The notes under the pieces were generated by a model. The model searched no databases. It was not told the DNA's origin and was given only the letters and a program-made list of their open reading frames with translations. 64,000 nucleotides of DNA from Spirosoma pollinicola (lineage in GTDB: Bacteria; Bacteroidota; Bacteroidia; Cytophagales; Spirosomataceae). The stretch lies in the NCBI RefSeq assembly GCF_002831565.1, contig NZ_CP025096.1, positions 4,884,501 through 4,948,500 on the forward strand. The letters run 5' to 3'. The stretch's first letter is position 1; each line of letters opens with the position of its first letter. A program made the position numbers and the translations under genes. Shown here piece after piece: positions 14,988 to 24,793 of this stretch.

Positions 14988-17456
14988 TTACTGGGTGGAA
15001 TGAGCTAGCAAATAGCTAAGATCCGGTCGAAGAAGTTGTTTTAAAACGCCCGAAGAATCAATTAATTTGTCCTGGATATCTTTGGAAAGGCTGTCAATAC
15101 TTTTGGTGGACAGTACCCAGCTCATGGGTACTGAGCTAGAGCCAGCCCGGATAGGCTGCGCAATAAGCCAACCCTGATGATTCGTCACAAACTGGCGAAG
15201 TTGCTCCTCGCTGGTCCGGCTGCGGCCCTGACGAGTATTATAAATACCAAACAGAACTTCGGCCAGTTCATTGGCAAAACGGACGGGATGAATTTGCGAC
15301 TGTGTATCATCACTGAATTTGAGAAAAATGATGATCGGAATAACTTGCTTGAATTCCTCCGCCGCTTTAGCTTTCAACATGGTAAGCACGTCTAAAAGAG
15401 AGCTGGCACCGGTATTCTCGACGTATCCCCCATCGACGTAATGAAGATAGGACGTTGGGGAAGACCCATGAAGAGCCGTTTGCCACCGAGCGGGATCAAC
15501 GGCGGCACCCGGCGAAAAAAGCGGGAAACGACTGCTGAAATTAAGGGCGGTACTATACCGAAACCGGTTGCGAATCTTTCGTTGTAATAGATCCCGATCG
15601 GTCGCAAAGGCCATACTATCGGCTTGAGCTGTACTAATCCAACACTGTAGCCCAGTCTCGACTTCGGTTGTATTAATAATAAATAAGGGGTCGAGCGGCC
15701 TGGGGATAGGGGATAAAAAATCTTGCCCAAACGTGTTATCTGTTGACCGGTTCAGCGTCTGCCCGTAGGCCACTTCCCAGGCTTTTTCCAACGCCGTTGC
15801 CCGGTTAAAGCGGTCGATATTTACGGGAATAAATAGGTTAAGCAGTTCCCCATAAAGGAGTTTACCAATAATGGGGGAAAGCGCGTCATAAGCAAAGAAG
15901 CGTTTCGCCAGCCCGCTTGCCTGATCCGAACTTGACTTAGACCGGTACGCTAAGGCGTTGTACAAACCTAAACCAATGGCTCCCCCTGAAACGCCGGACA
16001 TCGCAAAAATGGATTGTCGCAGATTCAGCTTTCCTGTTTTGGTCAGCGTATCGTCCAGCCGGGTTAAGTATAAACCCGTATAGGCACCTGTGCGAAAGGC
16101 GCCCCCTTCTGAACAAATAAAAATAACCGGATATTTTTTGGTTGACGAAGTCGCCGAATTTTGCCCTTCGATTTGCGCTTTATACTGGTGAAACCACGTT
16201 TTAAACTGAGCGGCTATGGTTAATCGCTTTTGGGCTGGTTGATTCCCTATCCGGGCAGGATGATCGTTATTGAAACAGGAGGAAACTATCAGCAAGATCA
16301 ATAGGCTAAAACGCACGGAAATAAACCATTTTCGCAGCAGGGCATGATCTAGATACAGCAGTCCAGTATACATTCCCGAATAGCACCCAAAAGCCAGGCA
16401 TACCAGAGCCGGTGAGCCAATGCTTCCATAAATCCCGGACTCAACCGTTAGTAGACTAATGCCTGTAAAGAGGACTAGGGCTCCTAAAGCAATACCGTTA
16501 ACTTGCCGGTGAAGCCCCCGGTAAAACGATGTAGGGACGAAGTAAATCCATTTGTAGACTCCTCCTCGCTGCCGCCCTCGGATGAAAAGAATCGAGTCGG
16601 GATTTAATAAGGTGAAGGACCGAGGAATGAGGCGGTCATTCTTTACTACGTCCGGATTCTGCAAAAACGATGTCAGCGTGTGCGTATCACCTACAAATAA
16701 CTGGGTAAAGCTGGATAGAGTCGTTTTGTAATCGGCTTTAAAAGTCGACGCTTTGGGCAGCGTGTAGATATAGTCCTCATATATACCGTTTAGTTTACTG
16801 AGCCAGAATAACTCTTGGGGTGGTAATGATCGGGCGCCAAACGCCGTTCGAAACGGATTACCCGGTTTGGCCTGACCAAATTTTCGAAAATACAGGTTGG
16901 CTGTGACTAGCATCAGGCCGTAAACAAGCACAAGACAGCCACTAAAATAGCCAAATTCAAGGGAAAATAGCTGATATTTGGTTTGGGCAAAGCACCAGCT
17001 TAAGCCTGACATGATTAATAGATACGGCCATAGGAGAAAAAAAGCAGCTAGACCTTTTTGTACCGATTTGCGCCATTCGACCCGGGCATCACTTAAATTT
17101 TTGCCCGAATTATCGCTAATAGCAATGGCATAGCGAACGCCTAGTTCAGCGGCTACACTCCAGCCAAAAAGGCTAAGAAGCAGAAACATCAATTGGAGGA
17201 TATTGCCCTCTTTAAGCTTTTCCACCACGATTAGCAGCGTATCCCTACCTTGGGGCAAGAAAATAAAAAGAACACCCGTCAGAAAGGCGGGTAAGATGAC
17301 AAAGCCAATACTGGAAGCAACCGATAAAAAATCCTTCAGTAAAATGCGAACGGATAATTGGTTCCAATGAATACCGAGTAAGATAAGTCCTTTCTTACTG
17401 ATGGGAATAAAAATGCCAATGAGCACTCGTAAGCTGGCGGTAAACGTTCTGTTCAT
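14988..17456 (-). CDS. membrane-anchored patatin-like phospholipase
   Basis: An 822-residue protein. Residues 1-400 contain about eight hydrophobic segments (for example 50-68, 88-104, 137-155, 170-187, 320-336, 345-367, 380-394). Residues about 440-720 form a patatin domain: oxyanion-loop SEGGAFRTGAY (449-459), nucleophile elbow GVSGG with S490, and DGG with D675, so the Ser-Asp dyad is intact. It should hydrolyse membrane lipids from within the membrane. It lies about 200 bp upstream of the sigma-Argonaute operon on the same strand. Patatins are effectors in several abortive-infection systems, but a link here is not shown. A housekeeping role is equally open. Confidence 0.8.
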   Translation of the reverse strand: MNRTFTASLRVLIGIFIPISKKGLILLGIHWNQLSVRILLKDFLSVASSIGFVILPAFLTGVLFIFLPQGRDTLLIVVEKLKEGNILQLMFLLLSLFGWSVAAELGVRYAIAISDNSGKNLSDARVEWRKSVQKGLAAFFLLWPYLLIMSGLSWCFAQTKYQLFSLEFGYFSGCLVLVYGLMLVTANLYFRKFGQAKPGNPFRTAFGARSLPPQELFWLSKLNGIYEDYIYTLPKASTFKADYKTTLSSFTQLFVGDTHTLTSFLQNPDVVKNDRLIPRSFTLLNPDSILFIRGRQRGGVYKWIYFVPTSFYRGLHRQVNGIALGALVLFTGISLLTVESGIYGSIGSPALVCLAFGCYSGMYTGLLYLDHALLRKWFISVRFSLLILLIVSSCFNNDHPARIGNQPAQKRLTIAAQFKTWFHQYKAQIEGQNSATSSTKKYPVIFICSEGGAFRTGAYTGLYLTRLDDTLTKTGKLNLRQSIFAMSGVSGGAIGLGLYNALAYRSKSSSDQASGLAKRFFAYDALSPIIGKLLYGELLNLFIPVNIDRFNRATALEKAWEVAYGQTLNRSTDNTFGQDFLSPIPRPLDPLFIINTTEVETGLQCWISTAQADSMAFATDRDLLQRKIRNRFRYSTALNFSSRFPLFSPGAAVDPARWQTALHGSSPTSYLHYVDGGYVENTGASSLLDVLTMLKAKAAEEFKQVIPIIIFLKFSDDTQSQIHPVRFANELAEVLFGIYNTRQGRSRTSEEQLRQFVTNHQGWLIAQPIRAGSSSVPMSWVLSTKSIDSLSKDIQDKLIDSSGVLKQLLRPDLSYLLAHSTQ

Positions 17457-17573
17457 TGATGTTTGCAGGTAAAGCTTTTGTAAGGCGGCGACTCAAAAAG
17501 CCGGCACGCTGGTTAAAAATCGCCTCTATGTTCGAATCCTGCAAGAGTAGATTTCCCATTATTTATTTTATAG

Positions 17574-17768
17574 AGAACCAGCTTTTGCTGCGGGTTCGAA
17601 GTCAGCGACCTTACTATCTTTAAGGGGCAGGCGGGCAACCTTTATGTGATTGATGATAAAAATCTAGATATCGAGGAAATGTTCTTGGCTTTACAAGTTG
17701 ATTTGAGAGCGAATAGAGTTAGTGATAAAGGCCTACTAGTCATTAAATTAAAACGTACTAACCGGTAA
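17574..17768 (+). pseudogene. possible C-terminal gene remnant
   Basis: An open frame of 65 codons from after a stop at 17571 to TAA at 17766-17768, with no ATG at its start. The peptide has a protein-like texture (KGQAGNLYVIDD, DIEEMFLALQVDLRANRVS). It may be the end of a gene whose front was lost. Family not recognised. Confidence 0.3.
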
Positions 17769-17892
17769 ACCCTTTCTCGCTCCGGAGGTAGACTACCGCT
17801 TCGTGCTATTCTGGTGAACCGTCAAGCATAGCGGTACCCATATGTGAACTCAGTACTTAGAAATGGTGGATCGATTGTCTTTTTAAACGCCC

Positions 17893-18042
17893 GTGGCTGT
17901 TGCACAACTCATTTTAGGTTAAGATCATAGTAGGAAAAGCTGCTAGCCGGTCAAAATTCTGTGCTAATGGAAGGCTAAAACGGCTCTTACAGCAAATCAT
18001 GAATAGCGGACTGTCCTACATTTCGAGTTGTGCAACAGCCAC
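17893..18042. mobile_element. 150-bp MITE sharing the ends of the IS1182-like element
   Basis: The element starts with GTGGCTGTTGCACAACTC and ends with its perfect 18-bp reverse complement. These are exactly the ends of the intact IS at 58538-60220. It is flanked by GCCC on both sides (17889-17892 and 18043-18046), a 4-bp target duplication of the same size as that of the IS. It has no coding capacity, and outside the ends the interior does not resemble the IS. It is a non-autonomous element that the IS transposase could move. Confidence 0.85.
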
Positions 18043-18585
18043 GCCCATTTTAAGCGACGATATCCGAATGTAAATAAGCTTTCCAAGTTTTACCGCTGCT
18101 CAATCTCAAATTGCCGTCTCGCAAATCAACGTATCATTTTCAACGATGAGTGTGAGTTAATGATACATCGTAGACTGCCAAGTGACGAATTTTGTACCAA
18201 AACGGCAAATGCACCCTGGTGGGTATTCAGACAGTAATAACTCGCGTCTGAGCGTTGATCCTATCTGTATCCTTCAATACTATAGGAAGCATTAAAATCT
18301 CCTTCCACAAGGCTGTAGAAACGCTTAGATGGCTATCAGCCCTGCAGTTATATCATTCTTATCGTCAGATCCGGTTTTATTATAGGTTCCCCTGATAATG
18401 TAATACTAATATCCCACTCACAATAAGGAGGGGGCTTAACCCTACAGTAATCGCCAACTTTTTCGGTTTAATAAGGGCGCTTGCCCTCCTAGTCTAAAGC
18501 CTATCGAGATGCTTATTTGATGTGTCCTGGCTTCGGTCAGCTTGGTAAAGGCTTTGTTTTTTAGAAATTCTTCTGATCGCTTAAC
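18043..18585. other. non-coding leader of origin 1
   Basis: 540 bp without a convincing gene. A 7-bp inverted pair AGGAGGG / CCCTCCT lies at about 18425 and 18495 and could fold a long stem-loop around C- and G-rich stretches. No promoter can be assigned with confidence. A 69-codon open frame across 18028-18237 has no protein-like features. Confidence 0.35.
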
Positions 18586-19432
18586 TATAACAAAAAGTAT
18601 GACGCTATTTATTTGCCAGTTTAATCTTTTCGTTGCTACATATCTGCTAATCAGACAGATAACCCGCCAACTATAACAAAAAGTACGTTTTTTTGATCTA
18701 AAGCGCTCGAATTTATTTCAGTAGTGATTTTAGGTAATCTACTGTAAATCAGCATAGTAAAGCGCCAACTATAACAAAAAGTACGGTATATATTACTGAT
18801 TTTAGTGGTTATAGTTAAACTCTGAAAAAGCTTATGTATTGATTACTAATAAGTTAGGCTCGAAGTATAACAAAAAATACGTTTGTTTATTTTGTTTGTT
18901 GCTGAAGTGCTAATTCGGATTTAACTCAATTTACCCTCATAATCAGGCAGTTAACTGCTTAACTATAACAAAAAATACGTATAAGTCAAAATTCTTTTGC
19001 CTAACGAGGCTATTTTTAGCATGTAACCAATTGATTTTCAGATATTTATACTAATTATAACAAAAAGTACGTTTGCGAGACTTTTTCATAAATAGTATTT
19101 GATTTTTTGTTTTTTTCGTTGGGTACTTTTGTGAAATAGCCTTATTTTTTTCTTTCTAAACCCTGTTATCAAAGATTTGTGAAAAATCAATTCTTTTATT
19201 TGTAGATTTATTTTGATCTTTGAGAGCTCTATAACTTTATGATTATCAGCAGATTATCCAGTATAACTATAACAAAAAGTACGGTTTCTATAACAGTTTA
19301 TACGTTTTCTATAACAGTTTATACGTTTTCTATAACAGTTTATACGTTTTGTTTAGCCTCTGATATAACAAAAAGTACGTGGTGGAAGAACAAGTATAAC
19401 AAAATGTACGATACCCTATAACAAAAAGTACG
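18586..19432 (+). repeat. iteron array of replication origin 1
   Basis: Ten copies of TATAACAAAAA(G/A)TACG-type 16-mers start at 18586, 18672, 18770, 18866, 18964, 19056, 19268, 19364, 19395 and 19417. Three more diverged copies form a tandem at 19289-19346. All face the same way. The first six are spaced 86-98 bp apart; the last group is spaced 21-33 bp apart, near whole helical turns. AT-rich DNA at 19072-19267 is a candidate melting region. The array ends about 60 bp before the start of the Rep gene, as expected for an iteron plasmid origin where Rep binds and also represses itself. Confidence 0.9.
19289..19346 (+). repeat. three perfect 21-bp tandem repeats with variant iteron
   Basis: The unit TATAACAGTTTATACG followed by TTTTC repeats three times with exact 21-bp period (starts 19289, 19310, 19331). 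It keeps the iteron ends TATAACA and TACG but replaces AAAAG by GTTTA. This may be a second Rep affinity class or a binding site for another factor inside the origin. Confidence 0.85.
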
Positions 19433-19491
19433 GTGGAGAAGTGGATAAGTTTCGATTGCGTTATGTGTGTAGTTGGTTTATTTTTGTGAAC

Positions 19492-20412
19492 ATGGCACGC
19501 GGGCATAAAACACAGACACTTATTTATCAGGGTAATACACTGACGACGGCGCGGTATGAAATGTCTGCCCTACAAAAGGACATATTATATGTACTCCAAT
19601 CAGCGATCAAGTCGAATGATGCGGCTGATCAGGAGTATATCCTGCGTGTACGCGATATTATTATTGATCTGGATCGAGATCCTAGTAACGGATATACCAA
19701 TTTAAAGAAGGCTTCTTGGGGTATGATGGACATCAAAATGGAGATGTTCATTAACGGAGAGTATGTGCAGGTAGTCCCCTTTTCCCGCTTTATATATAAC
19801 GAAGGTGAAGGGACGATGCGGGTTACTATAGATCCTATCATGCGAGGTATGTTAACTAACCTAAAAGGGGGTAACTATACTACGCTAGGGAAAGAATCCG
19901 CAATGAAGGTGACCGGTAAATACTCGAAGCGGCTTTATGAAATGATTTCTCAGTGGAAGGATATAGGGATATTTAGTATCACTATATCCGAGTTGCGATC
20001 ACGTCTAGCCTTAGTTGATACTGAAACTGGAAAAGAACTGTACTCAATGATTGGTATGTTCATGGAGCGTGTTATTGATCCCTCAATTAATGAAATTAAT
20101 CAACATACGGAATTATTGGTTCGGTATGAACTTATCAAGCAGGGTCGAAAATATACTGGACTTCGGTTTAAGATCAGCAGAAACACCATAGAGCAGGAAT
20201 TGTTTCTGCCAACACCAACCGATTCCATTGGCATACTATCGGAAAAACTTGTTAGCCGGTTTGGTTTACGGACTGATCAACGGGATGCAGTTATCGAAAA
20301 ATATGATCAGAAGCTTATCAATAAAAAGATTTACGAGATTGAAAAAATGATTAGTGATGGACAAATTAAAAACATTGGTGCCTACACAGCAAAAGTGTTT
20401 GGTGTGCAGTAA
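19492..20412 (+). CDS. Rep_3-family plasmid replication initiator (origin 1)
   Basis: About 306 residues from ATG 19492; a GTG at 19441 is also in frame but lies only 9 bp from the last iteron. The pattern is that of RepB-type initiators with two winged helices. TLTTARYEMSALQKDILYVLQSAI opens WH1, GKYSKRLYEMISQWKDIG lies in the middle, and ISELRSRLAL plus FMERVIDPSINEINQHTEL lead into WH2. A C-terminal tail with IYEIEKMISDGQIKNIGAY resembles the end of other Bacteroidota Rep proteins. It binds the upstream iterons and starts theta replication, and is probably autorepressed by the promoter-proximal iterons. Confidence 0.9.
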   Translation: MARGHKTQTLIYQGNTLTTARYEMSALQKDILYVLQSAIKSNDAADQEYILRVRDIIIDLDRDPSNGYTNLKKASWGMMDIKMEMFINGEYVQVVPFSRFIYNEGEGTMRVTIDPIMRGMLTNLKGGNYTTLGKESAMKVTGKYSKRLYEMISQWKDIGIFSITISELRSRLALVDTETGKELYSMIGMFMERVIDPSINEINQHTELLVRYELIKQGRKYTGLRFKISRNTIEQELFLPTPTDSIGILSEKLVSRFGLRTDQRDAVIEKYDQKLINKKIYEIEKMISDGQIKNIGAYTAKVFGVQ

Positions 20413-20537
20413 ATTGACTTTGTTTGTACTGTAGTGCTTTTCCTATTACTTGTCGATTGATAAACCATGATGCATCCTAATTCGCATGTCCAAAATTTTG
20501 TACATATACGTAAGCGTAAGGGTTCTTTCTTTTAGGA

Positions 20538-20891
20538 CTAACCGGTTTCGTAAATGGTATTCATCATGATGGAGCCGGTGAAATCGGTCAATAGATTAAG
20601 CGAAGAGTTAGAAAAGATGGCTCCCGTCAGATCAGCATAAGCAAAAGAAGTATCTTTTAACTGAGCTCCACTAAAATCTGCACCTACCAGTGAGCTTTGT
20701 GAAAAGTTTGCCCGATTTAACTGAGCGCCGGCAGCCAGCAGGCTATCCAGGTTTTTCCCCTGAAAGTCAGCATCTGATAGATCGATGTTGTTATCTATGG
20801 CCTGCTGAACAGCCATGGTCAGGGAATTCTCGGCTATACTTACTTCAGCGATTAGGTCGCCATCACAGGTTTGAAGGTAAAAGGTGTGCAT
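20538..20891 (-). CDS. short pentapeptide-repeat protein
   Basis: A 117-residue protein whose residues 38-105 are pentapeptide repeats of the A(D/N)LXX type (LSDADFQGKNL, LNRANFSQSSLVGADFSGAQL, FAYADLTGAIF). These make a right-handed beta helix of about three coils. Some such proteins mimic DNA and protect gyrase, but three coils is too short to claim that. ATG at 20891. It sits alone between the Rep gene and a helicase gene. Confidence 0.8.
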   Translation of the reverse strand: MHTFYLQTCDGDLIAEVSIAENSLTMAVQQAIDNNIDLSDADFQGKNLDSLLAAGAQLNRANFSQSSLVGADFSGAQLKDTSFAYADLTGAIFSNSSLNLLTDFTGSIMMNTIYETG

Positions 20892-20937
20892 TGATTCTTA
20901 CGGTTTACTGCAGATTATAGTTGAACGTCCAATTCTC

Positions 20938-22644
20938 TTACACGCTAAGCGTTTCTCGCTGGAGATAGTACTGACTGTCGGGTAGGGATAGCCCTTGTTT
21001 TGTTCTCGTTAATCCAACGTAGAGCATATTGATTTCTTCCAGGATACTCCCCGGATTCACCGGCTGATGATTGGGTTGTCCGCCCGCTTCAGCCTTTTGC
21101 TGCTGATTCAATAGACCGATATAATCCGCTAATTTACGCTGATCAATGAAATCGTCGCATAAAGTGACTTGGTCATATTCCAGGCCTTTGCTGCGGTGCA
21201 CCGTTGAAAAGATCAAATCCGCGTGCGGCCGAAAACGCTGGGCCAGGTGGGCCGTCCGGATCTGTTCGATGAAATGGGGTAAGTCATCGCCATACGTGAG
21301 CACGAGTTCTAGGGCCGTTTTCATCTGGCCATCCCCTGTTTGATCGATGTAATCACCCAGCTCTTCCAGGGAACCCATGGAGCGTAGAAGTGGATTTTTT
21401 ATTTCACGCGGCCGGTTTTGCTGTAATAAGACCATATCCAACAATCCCGCTCCGTTCTCCATAAAGGTGTATGTATCGAAGTTACCTTCGAAATAAACGC
21501 TGCCGATCACTTCCTGAATGCATAAGAGGTCAATAGCGGCGCTGACCAGCTGCAGATTGGTTCGTCCGATCAAGGCCTGTAGGCAGGTAGGTTCTGCTAA
21601 AATTGTCGCATCGTCAACGCCCATGCCCTCAATGGCCTGAGGGGTATAGGTTTCACCCAGGAAGGGATGAATATGCTGTTTCAAGGATAAAGCGCGCCGG
21701 GCCTGACGAGCAATACCGGGTGGGAACCGGAAGCTCTGCGTTAACCCATAAGCCGCAAAATCTACCTGATTCAGGCTGTTGACAGCGTGGCGGAACCCAT
21801 AAATTTGTTGATGGCTATCCCCTACAATGACCCGGCGTGCGTGCGGCTGTTGGCTGAAGACATCCAGCATTGTTGGAGAGGCATCCTGCCCTTCATCGAA
21901 AAGAATATAGTCGTAGCGCAACTGAGGCGCTAACAACTGAAATTTCTTCAGGTAATAATCATGGGTTACTTTCAGGCTTCGCTCGTCCATTTGATTCCAG
22001 AGCCAAATGGCACCGGCTTGGATTACCGCCCCAAAATAATCGGCGAACCGGCGGGATATCAGGGGATCATAGCGAAGGAGGTGATTGTAGTTAAGGTCCT
22101 CGATCCGGGTAACGGGTTCATTACAGTACCAGTCTAGCAGCCGTAAGCTGTGGGCGGCTACGGCCGTCCAGGGTGCTTTGCGACGGGTTGGGGGCATGCA
22201 GCGGACAACGAGCGATTCCTTTTGCATTCGATTGGCCAGATCAAAAGCCGAGTAGCTGCCACTGGCCAGCAGTTCACTGTTTTGTTTGATAACTCGTCCG
22301 TAGGCCAGGGAATGCGCCGTATGGATGGTAACGCCCCGTACGCCTTTACGCGCAAAAGCTTGCTGAGCCTGCTCGCGCACGGTTCGGTTGAAGGCTAAAT
22401 ATAGGCCGCGGCTACCCGTTTTTTGACGTCTCGCATACTCAATCAAAGTCGTTGTCTTTCCCGATCCAGCCACGGCGTTTATCTTCATATTGGTTTGACA
22501 GTCGACAATCGCTTCCTGTTCCTGCGTTAGGGCATACCCATTTGCCTGAGACTTCAGCGCTAACCGAGGGGTAGGGGGGCGGTTAACCGATCCGAAGCTT
22601 ACGCCGGCATATCGGTCGAGTAGGGGCCAGTTCCAAGTATCCAT
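20938..22644 (-). CDS. UvrD/Rep-like superfamily 1 DNA helicase
   Basis: A 568-residue helicase, shorter than the 650-750 residues of UvrD. Motif I is NAVAGSGKTTT (56-66), preceded by the Q-motif LTQEQEAIVDC. Motif II is YILFDEGQDASP (DEGQD in place of the classic DExxQD). Motif III is VIVGDSHQQIYGFRHA, motif V is TVHRSKGLEYDQVTL, and motif VI is NMLYVGLTRTKQGL. This is closer to the compact F-box-helicase/UvrD-like group than to full UvrD. It lies between the two origins and may help replication or repair of the plasmid. Confidence 0.9.
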   Translation of the reverse strand: MDTWNWPLLDRYAGVSFGSVNRPPTPRLALKSQANGYALTQEQEAIVDCQTNMKINAVAGSGKTTTLIEYARRQKTGSRGLYLAFNRTVREQAQQAFARKGVRGVTIHTAHSLAYGRVIKQNSELLASGSYSAFDLANRMQKESLVVRCMPPTRRKAPWTAVAAHSLRLLDWYCNEPVTRIEDLNYNHLLRYDPLISRRFADYFGAVIQAGAIWLWNQMDERSLKVTHDYYLKKFQLLAPQLRYDYILFDEGQDASPTMLDVFSQQPHARRVIVGDSHQQIYGFRHAVNSLNQVDFAAYGLTQSFRFPPGIARQARRALSLKQHIHPFLGETYTPQAIEGMGVDDATILAEPTCLQALIGRTNLQLVSAAIDLLCIQEVIGSVYFEGNFDTYTFMENGAGLLDMVLLQQNRPREIKNPLLRSMGSLEELGDYIDQTGDGQMKTALELVLTYGDDLPHFIEQIRTAHLAQRFRPHADLIFSTVHRSKGLEYDQVTLCDDFIDQRKLADYIGLLNQQQKAEAGGQPNHQPVNPGSILEEINMLYVGLTRTKQGLSLPDSQYYLQRETLSV

Positions 22645-22804
22645 ATCCTTATCGCTTTAAAAGTATCCGGGTCACGCCAGACCGGGTCGGGTGATTATTT
22701 TCCGTAATTGACTCCTTAACGGTTGACATTTTGAAAAAAAATATACATTCACGCCAATTTTCAAGTCGTATTTCCGTGTTTACCTACTTTCGCTTTATTT
22801 ACCT

Positions 22805-23509
22805 ATGCTCAACGTCCTAATTACTAAAGTCAACCCCTTTATCGCCCCCCTGTTGATGCTACTGCTGATGGGTCAATTAACGGCCTGCAAAAAGGGAGGG
22901 GTTTCCCCGGACGGCGATCCTGACGCGCTGACGCTGAAAGCCCAGCAAACAGAATTGCTCAATGATGCCAGTTTGCCAGTCGCTGTGTCGGGTACTTACC
23001 AGGCAGTCGTCATCCGCTGGGAACGATTCAACAATTCGGACTATAAGGATGAAGGCTTTCTGACTTACGATACACCAGGCATCGAAAGCAACTATTACTT
23101 GCAGGTAGATCCCACCATCGGCAAAGATTCTATTCAGCTTACGTTTTGGGGGAACGGGTACGGCGGTGAGATTCCTAAACGAAATTTGGGTCGTTTTAAA
23201 GTAACTCAGGTTTTTAACCGTACCAAGTCGGGAGATGAGGCCACTGGGTATACCCTGGATAGCTGGCAGTTTGGCAGTGCCCTCGATTTGAATCAGATTC
23301 ATGTTGCCCGCATGGGATATGCCACTAAAACCGAGTTGAGTTACGGTATGACCTTGTGCCGTATACTGGATAAGTCCAGGGCCGACTATGGTCAGATCGC
23401 GATGAATATCACGGGGCAGTCGGACCCCACGTCGAACCCCCGTAACCTCAACCCGTGGGGCCATTTTACCTTTACGCGTCGATCGACGGGGACGCTGCTG
23501 AATCGGTAG
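22805..23509 (+). CDS. lipoprotein of unknown function
   Basis: A 234-residue protein with an SPII signal peptide: a hydrophobic core at 12-24 and lipobox LTAC with the lipidated Cys followed by KK. After a linker, residues about 55-225 look like a single beta-rich domain rich in Tyr, Thr and Gly. No family recognised. ATG at 22805; a terminator follows. Confidence 0.75.
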   Translation: MLNVLITKVNPFIAPLLMLLLMGQLTACKKGGVSPDGDPDALTLKAQQTELLNDASLPVAVSGTYQAVVIRWERFNNSDYKDEGFLTYDTPGIESNYYLQVDPTIGKDSIQLTFWGNGYGGEIPKRNLGRFKVTQVFNRTKSGDEATGYTLDSWQFGSALDLNQIHVARMGYATKTELSYGMTLCRILDKSRADYGQIAMNITGQSDPTSNPRNLNPWGHFTFTRRSTGTLLNR

Positions 23510-23562
23510 GGACGTCGCTGAGACCATTGTTTTCTCGTTGTATCAGGCAGTAAAATACGCAT

Positions 23563-23600
23563 AAAGCAGGAATTTTTTGAAAGGTTTCTGCTTTTTTTTT
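23563..23600 (+). terminator. rho-independent terminator after the lipoprotein gene
   Basis: Stem AAAGCAGGAA (23563-23572) pairs with TTTCTGCTTT (23585-23594), with one G-T pair. The loop is 12 nt, and a run of T continues to 23600. It lies 54 bp after the lipoprotein stop. Confidence 0.75.
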
Positions 23601-23671
23601 GGTCACATCTAAGAATGGCCTAACTTCTTTTCCCTGTTATATAATTTAGATGAGTTGGTGAGGTTGTTGCC

Positions 23672-24490
23672 TCAATCCATCCTCTCTTCGGATGAGGGAC
23701 GAACGTACACGTGATGCAAGTACATGTCGGTGCGAATAGGAAAGCCCTCCAGGTAGCGATGAATTACTTTGTTTTGATACGGATCAGGCTGGACGATGGA
23801 TTCCAGATCGATGAAAACGATATTGTAGCGAATCTGCGCTACGGCCTGGGCCCGGCCTTTACTACGATCTTTTTCGTACTGGTTTTTTAGTAAATGAACC
23901 GTTTCGTTAGCCATTCGGTAGCCATCCGTTGGGTCCTCCACTAAATACTTATAGTTCAACGTGTTGTAAATATACTCCTTATGATAGTTTGACAGGGCTA
24001 TGTCATACCGATCCGGATGCTGGGCAATTTGTTTCCACTCATTAAGTTCATCCTGCACGACTCTGTGCTGATCGGTGGGTACATCGAACAACGTTTGTGT
24101 ATCGAGTTTGTCCAGATCCTGCTGCAATTTCTGAATCACCTCCTGAATCGTATCGAGTTTGGTTTGACGGGTAATTTTTTCGGCTTTTTTGAGAAAATAC
24201 CGATGTGTTCGAAAGAAGGTGAGCCGGCAGGCGGGTTTTCGCAGATTGATTAATTTAATAGTCCGGCAATCAAATTCTTCCCAGGGGTAAAAAAGGGGTG
24301 CATGTTCACGGCTTATGTAGCGAAGCTCGCAATCATCGGGTTCTGGCCCTTCCAGGTTCCAGCCTTCGGGCCGCAGGTGTGGTACTTGCTGAATGCATTT
24401 TAGCAGTTCAGCGCTCATATACAAATAATGATCGCTTTCATAGACTTTCCGTTTTGGTTTCCGCTTTGGCTTTTGTTCCTCATTTTCCAT
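23672..24490 (-). CDS. hypothetical protein, 272 aa
   Basis: Not recognised. The ATG at 24490 (MENEEQKPKRKPKRK) is preferred over an upstream TTG at 24514. It has a basic N-terminus (about 5-16), a middle coiled-coil-like helix (about 105-135, TRQTKLDTIQEVIQKLQQDLDKL) and a Tyr- and Arg-rich C-terminus. It is divergent from origin 2 and near the Rep genes, so a role in plasmid maintenance or DNA binding is possible but unproven. Confidence 0.6.
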   Translation of the reverse strand: MENEEQKPKRKPKRKVYESDHYLYMSAELLKCIQQVPHLRPEGWNLEGPEPDDCELRYISREHAPLFYPWEEFDCRTIKLINLRKPACRLTFFRTHRYFLKKAEKITRQTKLDTIQEVIQKLQQDLDKLDTQTLFDVPTDQHRVVQDELNEWKQIAQHPDRYDIALSNYHKEYIYNTLNYKYLVEDPTDGYRMANETVHLLKNQYEKDRSKGRAQAVAQIRYNIVFIDLESIVQPDPYQNKVIHRYLEGFPIRTDMYLHHVYVRPSSEERMD

Positions 24491-24793
24491 GATTGCTTGA
24501 CTATTGTTGGCCAACTGATTTTAGTATGTTGCGCAATATTACACTTGAAGGTAAATATTACCAAGCAATACTAATCGATGTCTGACAATTTTATCTGATC
24601 TCCTCCAACCAGTTAAGTAATGGCCTTATTTATCCACCGATCTTTTAGTTTTTTTTCTAAGCCGCCAGTCTTTTTATAGTTTAAACTTACTTTTTACTAC
24701 TTTGTACTGATTGAATAGATAATACAGGGAAAAAAACATCGTGCTAACTAATTGATGTTGAACGCTATATAATAACTAAATTCATAGTTCAGT

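Noticed and set aside
17535..17560. GTTCGAATCCTGC resembling a tRNA T-loop
   Set aside because: The five bases on each side do not pair as a T-stem and no acceptor or anticodon arms could be drawn upstream.
18028..18237. 69-codon ORF after the MITE
   Set aside because: It starts inside the MITE end and has no family-like features, so it is most likely chance.
19239..19421. 60-codon ORF across the iterons
   Set aside because: Its protein is only the low-complexity translation of the three 21-bp repeats.
18586..19432. Regular repeats as a CRISPR array
   Set aside because: The 16-bp repeats are too short, spacers are uneven (21-98 bp), and there is no cas gene; a Rep gene follows directly, so they are iterons.
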